The notes beneath the pieces were generated by a model. That model did not search any database, had not been told where the DNA came from, and saw nothing but the letters and a program-made list of their open reading frames with translations. Below, in pieces: positions 58,482 to 64,000 of a DNA stretch of 64,000 nucleotides. The DNA is from Diospyros lotus (taxonomy: Eukaryota; Streptophyta; Magnoliopsida; Ericales; Ebenaceae): positions 25,885,307 to 25,949,306 of the forward strand of contig NC_068343.1 of assembly GCF_014633365.1 (NCBI RefSeq), read 5' to 3'. Numbering within the stretch: position 1 is the stretch's first letter; each line of letters begins with the position of its first letter. The position numbers and the translations under genes were made by a program.

Positions 58482-60771
58482 GTATGCACACAAAAACCCA
58501 ATTTTCATTTCCAATATTTAATGTAATAGTGATATGTAGCAGATCCTCAATATATATTTGGCAGTTGGTGATTTTATTGATGAATTTAAAATTTATAAAA
58601 ATAACCGTTTGTCATGTATTGAGGATTTGGATACATGCAAGTTGCAGCTTGTTTTTGGATAAATTACCAAAAATAATACCTAATTTTTATCTTACTTTTG
58701 AATTAGACTCTTAACTCTTATTATTTAATTTCACTTTATATATAAAACTTATTATTTAATTTCAAAATAACTAAAATACCAAACTTATTATTTAATTTCG
58801 CTTTTAAATTATTGCTTGGTACCCTTATTATTTATCGTCAATTGCTAATATAGCGAGTTATGTTATATGAGTTAATTGGTTATAACCAAATTTTACATGA
58901 TTTTAGTTAATAGATAAAGTTCTTATCACTAATATAGTATGTGCGTGGACTTTCAATTGCTTGGCTGACAAATTCTTGTTGCCTCGTTAACTAAGTCTTT
59001 TGTATAATTTGCTTAATTTTCAAAATTGAAACTAAACAACAAAAGTTATATATATTCTCAATTTGATAAAATTAATAGTTGATTTTAAAATTGAAAACAA
59101 CATGAAAACTTGTCAAAAATGTCTAACTATGGTTGAAATTGGATACGTGGCAACTTGTTATTAGAATGAAAATGCTATTTTGACTTAGAGTTTTTACACT
59201 CTTATGTTAGCCTTAGTACATTTGGTACGGGATAAGCTTTTAAATTGTAAAAGTTCATATTTTTAGAAATGTTTTTAGAAATTTTTGATTCCAAATATTT
59301 ATGTAATTCTATGTTTGATTATGTTTAAACCTTCTTAGAAATGTTGACTATTCTTTTATGAGAATTTTAGGTTGCGTTCTCTTTATTGTTTTTAAGTCAT
59401 TTTTAGTTTTTGATTTTCTAAAATAATGAAAATGCATTCTCTTTGTTGTTTTTAAAAATACATTTTAAAAACAAAAAAAAAATTATAAAGAAAACTCAAA
59501 ACAAAAAAGAAGAAGTTATTTTGAGTGTTTTCATCCAAGACAAACTTTAAATTCAAAATACATTTATTTATATATTTATTCATATTTTATTATTGTAATA
59601 GAAAAAAATATTATAAAATTCATTAACTTTAAAATGTATATATATTTTTGATAATATATTAACATTAAATATTTCTAATTTATTGAATAATCAAATTTAT
59701 TGAATAAAATATCATTAAGAAATTGTTTTTAAAATTTTAAAAAGAACGTATTTTCTAATTTTCTGTTTTGAGAAATAGTTTTCAAAATAATAAAAAGAAC
59801 GCATTTTCAATTTTTAAAAATAGACTACCAAAACAGAAAACTAAAAATGAATTCAAAACTCAAAATTGAAAATTAAAAAGCAAAAAAAACACAGTCTTAT
59901 ATTCCTATGTTTGGTTTAAATACAACATTCTTAGGAATTTATGTTTTTTTTTCAAAATTATCCTTATTTAATTTTTTATTTAAAAATAATAAATTACTTC
60001 TACTATATAAAATATTGGAACCCACATCTTTAGTAAGTTAAAAAAATATCATTTTTTTATACATTATATATATAATATATATACATAATCTATATGTTTG
60101 TATGAATATCTACTTTAATATATATAATATACTATTTTATAATAAATAATATAAATATATTATAATATATATGTTTATATATAATAAATAAATAGTATAT
60201 ATTTATATATTATAAATATATAATATTCGTAATATGTTTATATATTAAATATATATAATATATGTAATATGTTTGTATGGGGTTATAAAAGAGTAAGGGG
60301 GTGTTTTAGTTTTTTTTTTTTTTGTTAAAAATATTCTCAAGTTCATGGGAAATTTGAATTCTCAACCCCCATATGAAAATCTTTTTGTGGAAAAATTACT
60401 TAAAAATTATTCCTGAGAATCCTATTTTTTAGGATTCTTCTTATGAAAAAGTTATACCAAAAATGGGAATATAAAATCCTAACCTAATACTTTCAGGAAT
60501 CTTAAAATTTTTTCAATACCAAAAGTCCCCTTAATTTTATGTATTTGTAGATTTCACTTGCACAACGCATTGAAACTAATTGTGCAAATGGAGTAAGACA
60601 AACTACATTGAATATTTTGAGTACAATAAGATGGAAAAACTACTTCAATGGACTAATTAATTTGAATGTTAGTATTACATTGAATATTAGAATTGCACTT
60701 ACATGAGTTTTTATTATATGAATTCAAATAGCACAATTACAAATTAATTTTTCTTTTGTTTTACAATATAG
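58482..60771 (+). other. large third intron of the ankyrin locus
   Basis: About 2.3 kb of AT-rich DNA. It has three copies of CTTATTATTTAATTTC at 58717, 58748 and 58783, the MITE-like foldback at 59371-59905, and long TA-rich DNA at 60060-60270. No coding. Confidence 0.6.
59371..59905. mobile_element. MITE-like foldback in the third intron
   Basis: The left arm has TGCGTTCTCTTTATTG, then CATTTTTAGTTTTTGATTTTC and TGCATTCTCTTTGTTG; the right part has the inverse, AAAAAGAACGTA (about 59739), AAAAAGAACGCA (about 59792) and GAAAACTAAAAATGA. So two nested arm copies face each other. No coding and no clear TSD, so family is not assigned. Confidence 0.55.
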
Positions 60772-60928
60772 GTCTAGCTTATATGGTTTTCGAGTTATCT
60801 CCGACACTCTTGCATCAATGATATGGTCAAGGAGAATGGTAAAACAATACATCCACTAGCCCGGGTGTTTATGAAACAACCAATGGGAATAGAGTTCGTG
60901 GTTTGGTTTATTGAATTTTGTGCACTGA

Positions 60929-61860
60929 GTAAGTTACAATTTTTTTCTCCACTTTCTTTTTTTCTCCACTTTCTTTATTGTCTTTTCCCATGCCTTGGGT
61001 GTTTGTATCATCTATATACTCATTATTAATTAAACATGACATTTGTTTTGGTGAATTTCTTCTTCCTGGTTTTTCTTTTTTAATTTGTACTTGTTTAGTT
61101 TGCAAAGAGTGGGATGCCATCTTCTCAAAACCACAAAAAAACAAAAAGAAAAGAAAAGAAAAGCCAACAAACAAAGATTAATTAATTTAATAATAAGATA
61201 TTATAACTCACGTGTGACTGTTGTTTTTCCTTTAAAGCTAAACTCTAAACTTACAAAAAATCCAACTCATATACATTTTCTTGCTTCTCATTTAACGAAC
61301 ATGATTATTACCTATAATTGCTTCTCCTTTTATTGTTTGTTTTTGTCCCTTTGGCTTATCTCTGTTTATTTTTCTTTTTTACAAGGCAAAGCCAAAGAAT
61401 ATTTACACACAAAAAAAAAAAAAAGGTATCCATGACATATTTATGGGTAAATTAAATGCCCTTAACCTAAATTACTTCTTATTTTCAAACATTTCTATCT
61501 ATTTTCATTCAGCTAGCTCTCTTACCGTTCAAAAATATAACATGTAATTATTAACTCATTTTTTACTTCGAGCCAATTCCGTAAAACCAAATTATCAATT
61601 TAGGTTTTTTTTTTTTTTTTGACATGCATTTTATATTTTAACCTTCAACAAATTTGGCTTCTTTCTCTTTTTTTTTTCACTTCACCGGAGGAATATAGCA
61701 GGCCTGCATAAATAAAGTTAGACAAAATTCCTTTAGGCTTTAGCTACATCTAAATTAAGAATAGTGTTCCATTTTTTATTTAATGAGCCTTCCCTTCTGC
61801 GCAGTTCTTGTACATCTTGAAATTTGTTGTGGAATCGACATCGACATTCTATTGCCACAG
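60929..61860 (+). other. fourth intron of the ankyrin locus
   Basis: Starts GTAAGTTAC, ends CCACAG. AT-rich with poly-A and poly-T runs near 61410 and 61605; nothing else recognised. Confidence 0.55.
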
Positions 61861-62229
61861 TTTAAAACGACAGTTGAATCATGGCTTGAAAAACCGGTGA
61901 TATCTCGAAGGTTGTTGCGTCGGATATGCATGAAGATATTGGAATTAGAAAACCATTACGAAATCATTCAAAAGGTGTTGAGCAGACCAATCTTAATTGC
62001 CGTGGAACAAGATAATTATCTAATTCTGACATGGCCCTTTCCAAAGATATCTTCAAAATCTACATCTCTGCATTGAAAAATCCTGAAACTGGCTTTTTAA
62101 AAACCATTCGGGCTGATAGAAATGGAAACACAGTCCTTCATCATGCCGCATTGTTATCATCAACCAAGAAGCTTAGCCGCTTTCTTAGTCCATCTCTACA
62201 AATGCAAAGCGAGATACAATGGTTTAAGG

Positions 62230-62426
62230 TCCATCTCCAGCTTCTGTTTCTTCTTTTGCCTTTTCTTATTATTTTTAGCTGCTGGTTTTTCTTGTTTACA
62301 AAAATTAAAGGTGAAATATTTATCATTTTTTTTTTTTAATTTTGGGGCCGGCATGGTCCTTGATTCTCAGAAAGTGGAGAAGATTTTACCCATGTACAAA
62401 GGAGTAGAAAACAAGGATAACCTAAT
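62230..62426 (+). other. sequence between ankyrin remnant and Copia LTR
   Basis: Begins with a possible splice donor (AAG then GTCCATC) and has a poly-T run near 62325. No PGG-domain coding recognised. Confidence 0.4.
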
Positions 62427-62789
62427 TGAAGAGTCAAGCCACCATTCCTTTGGCTTGGTAGGCTAGTGGGTTGGCCATTTTTGGCATTGTTAGGCAGTGG
62501 GAGTTACGCAGAGAGTTTGGAAGTATTAGGCGGGTTAGGCAATCTGCCTAACCTTGTTGATAATGCTTCCCTCCAAACTCCTATAAATAGTCATGATTCT
62601 CCTCTTGTATTTGTATCCCAAGATAGAGGATCAGTGACGATCCAGAGAGAGAGTGAGAGATCCGTTTGAGAGTTTTTATTTGTTAAAGAATTCTGGTTGA
62701 AATTTTTCTGTAAATTTATTCAGTGAAATAGATTGTTTTTCTCTCATATCTTTTCTTTCATTGCGTTTTGAATCTCTAGTTTCCCAACA
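62427..62789 (+). repeat. C2: 5' LTR of a Tork-like Copia element
   Basis: The 3' end is certain: TTTCCCAACA followed by the primer site. The start is estimated at TGAAGAGTCAAGCC and could be off by tens of bases, as the partner LTR is outside the window. TATAAATAG at 62582-62590 is a good TATA box about 200 bases before the LTR end. Confidence 0.72.
62582..62590 (+). promoter_or_regulatory. TATA box of C2 LTR
   Basis: TATAAATAG in CTCCTATAAATAGTCATG, well placed within a short Copia LTR. Confidence 0.65.
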
Positions 62790-62791
62790 AG

Positions 62792-62804
62792 TGGTATCAG
62801 AGCC
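62792..62804 (+). other. primer binding site of C2
   Basis: TGGTATCAGAGCC, 2 bases after the LTR end; tRNA-iMet type. Confidence 0.93.
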
Positions 62805-63393
62805 ATAGGTTGAGAGCAGTAGAGGAAAATCCGAAGAACAGAGCCTCTGTTCTTCAAATTTGATTTTTCAAAAATTGTCCAATTGGTATTTTGATCATAC
62901 CAGAAGAATCCTCGTGCCAAGGCGGGCACGCTGAAATTTTTCGGAGGCCGAAAAGACTCCGCATGCGCCTCCACACGCCACCTGGAGATCGGTGAGTGAA
63001 GCCCACTCGCGCCACACGCGCCGTCTGGAGGTTGAAGACGACCACGTGGCGCCACGTCATTTGCCACGTCAACCCTGGGCTCACACACGCCAGCGCCATG
63101 TCAGCCGATCTGCCCACGTCAGCTGCTCTGCAACATCAGCACAGAATTTGAAAAAATTACAGTAATTGCAATTTGGCCCCTGAACTCTTTTGTAATTGCA
63201 ATATAACCCCTGAACTTTCTGAAAATTGCACATTAGCCCCTGAATTTTCAAAAAATTACATTTGGGCCCTGATTTTTCCACAAATCATAATTTGACCCTG
63301 TAAGTGTCAAATCTACCATTTTCGACCCTTCCGGACGCAACGGTGCAGTCTGTTTTGGGAGATTCAACTTTGTTTTTGAACAAGTTATTGAAA
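62805..63393 (+). other. C2 untranslated leader with short repeats
   Basis: Includes a GC-rich part (about 62910-63125) with several CACGTC/CACGTGGC strings and then about five imperfect units of 30-33 bases at 63163-63300, each built on AATTGCA...(A/T)GGCCCCTGAAC. No gene; minus-strand frames here come from the repeats. Confidence 0.75.
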
Positions 63394-64000
63394 ATGGAGG
63401 AAGGAACATCATCAAGAGCCATGATAAAGTTCACGTCCACCAACTACACAGTGTGGAGACCTCGGATGGAAGATCTTCTCAACTATAGAGATTTGTACGA
63501 TCCCTTGGATTTATTGGGTATAAACCCTGATCTTTCAAAAGAAGCAGAGTGGAAGAAATTAAACAGAAAAACTATCGGTCAGATCCGGCAATGGATTGAT
63601 CATAGTGTCTTCCACCATATCGCACAAGAGACAGACGCATATGCCTTATGGACGAAGCTGGAAGGTATGTACCAGGCAAAGACCGCTAGGAACAAAGCCC
63701 TGTTAATGAGGCAGTTAGTTAATTTGAAGCTGGGTAGTGAAACTTTAGTTGCCGAGCACACCAGTGAGTTCCAAAGCTTGGTGAACCAGTTGTCGTCTGT
63801 GGATATGTCGCTTGGGGATGAAACGCAAGCGCTCTTACTTCTCAGTTCTCTTCTTGATAGCTGGGAGACGCTAGTCATCTCTCTCAGCAATTTGGCCCCA
63901 GAAGGAAAACTTACCATGACGATGGTGAAGGATGCCCTGTTCAACGAGAAGGCTAGAAGAAAGGACATAAGCACGAACCAGACTCATGCCCTTGTAACAG
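63394..64000 (+). CDS. C2 gag (Copia UBN2_2-type), runs off the window
   Basis: From the ATG at 63394 the frame is open for 202 codons to the window end, with no stop or shift. The product starts MEEGTSSRAMIKFTSTNYTV, continues with WRPRMEDLL, LWTKLEGMYQAKTARNKALL, LVNLKLGSETLVAEH and LLLSSLLDSWETLVISL, the normal order of a Copia gag core. It would form the particle for the element RNA. The zinc knuckle is expected beyond the window. With a complete LTR end, primer site and TATA box it is the only retroelement gene here without visible damage. The start is the first ATG at the start of the homologous region. Confidence 0.9.
   Translation, partial: MEEGTSSRAMIKFTSTNYTVWRPRMEDLLNYRDLYDPLDLLGINPDLSKEAEWKKLNRKTIGQIRQWIDHSVFHHIAQETDAYALWTKLEGMYQAKTARNKALLMRQLVNLKLGSETLVAEHTSEFQSLVNQLSSVDMSLGDETQALLLLSSLLDSWETLVISLSNLAPEGKLTMTMVKDALFNEKARRKDISTNQTHALVT

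Larger units (their letters stand above)
57509..62229 (+). pseudogene. ankyrin-repeat gene, ACD6/ITN1-like, broken
   Basis: Proposed exons: 57509-57617, 57703-57744, 57830 to about 58481, 60772-60928 and 61861-62229, all bounded by AG and GT. The first two joins keep frame and give a hydrophilic N-terminus, then FYEAVRGGDLHGVKMYL and ankyrin repeats (NMYGETILTLAAAQGNIKIV; GNKEIVCFL). The last exon holds RADRNGNTVLHHAALL and LQMQSEIQWFK, the signature just before the PGG membrane domain in plant ACD6/ITN1 proteins, which act at membranes in defence and stress. Breaks: a one-base loss near 58140, another shift near 58380, one in the fourth exon, and one near 62028. No PGG domain is seen; a Copia element begins about 200 bases on. 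A pseudogene is most likely. Start: the only ATG upstream in frame with both short introns. Confidence 0.8.

Noticed and set aside
60060..60270. TA-rich tract as matrix attachment region or origin
   Set aside because: Only base composition supports it.

Overview
This is nuclear DNA from a flowering plant, most likely a retrotransposon-rich dicot-type genome. The evidence is GT-AG introns, an ACD6/ITN1-type ankyrin gene remnant, plant Copia (SIRE/Maximus and Tork-like) and Ty3/Gypsy retrotransposons, and AT-rich intergenic DNA with MITE-like foldbacks. I see no bacterial operons, no CRISPR array, and no rRNA or tRNA gene. Species cannot be told from the sequence alone.

Layout. Bases 1 to about 54960 are a stack of LTR retrotransposons, most of which can be unpicked by termini and target-site duplications (TSDs). 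The oldest visible layer is a decayed Gypsy element on the minus strand (G1: gag-protease 4776-6010, LTR 6245-6655 continuing at 48499-50405). A SIRE-type Copia element (C1, plus strand, 6656-48493, TSD AAATC) sits in the G1 LTR. C1 was entered twice. A large Gypsy-like element with no recognisable genes (A, plus, 8911-21492) interrupts its gag and itself carries a Copia solo LTR (S1, 11340-12746, TSD GTTTC). A gag-only Gypsy element (T1, minus, 28091-47838, TSD ATTGT) interrupts its 3' LTR. T1 in turn holds a second gene-less element (B2, minus, 31091-42414, TSD GTTTT). A sister copy of B2 (B1, minus) runs off the left edge and ends at 4775 inside G1. At 50410-52049 lies an old fragment of the same gene-less family with a much shortened LTR, then a possible solo LTR (52050-52906), then a minus-strand Copia gag remnant with PBS and LTR fragment (52960-54960).

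From 54961 to 62426 the DNA is AT-rich and holds one host locus: a broken ankyrin-repeat gene (57509-62229) whose first two introns are near-copies of each other and whose third intron is swollen by a MITE-like foldback. A Tork-like Copia element (plus) starts near 62427, downstream of the last recognisable ankyrin exon, and its gag is open to the window edge.

How the parts relate. Elements A, B1, B2 and the 50410 fragment share a roughly 6 kb internal region with a tRNA-Met-type primer site, a polypurine tract and a conserved 3' tail, but no gag or pol, so they must be copied in trans (LARD-like). T1 keeps gag but no pol (TR-GAG-like). The three Copia-type LTR regions are filled with short inverted-symmetry motifs of different sequence. 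These two themes, a gene-less family with two LTR types and motif-filled Copia LTRs, are the most interesting content.
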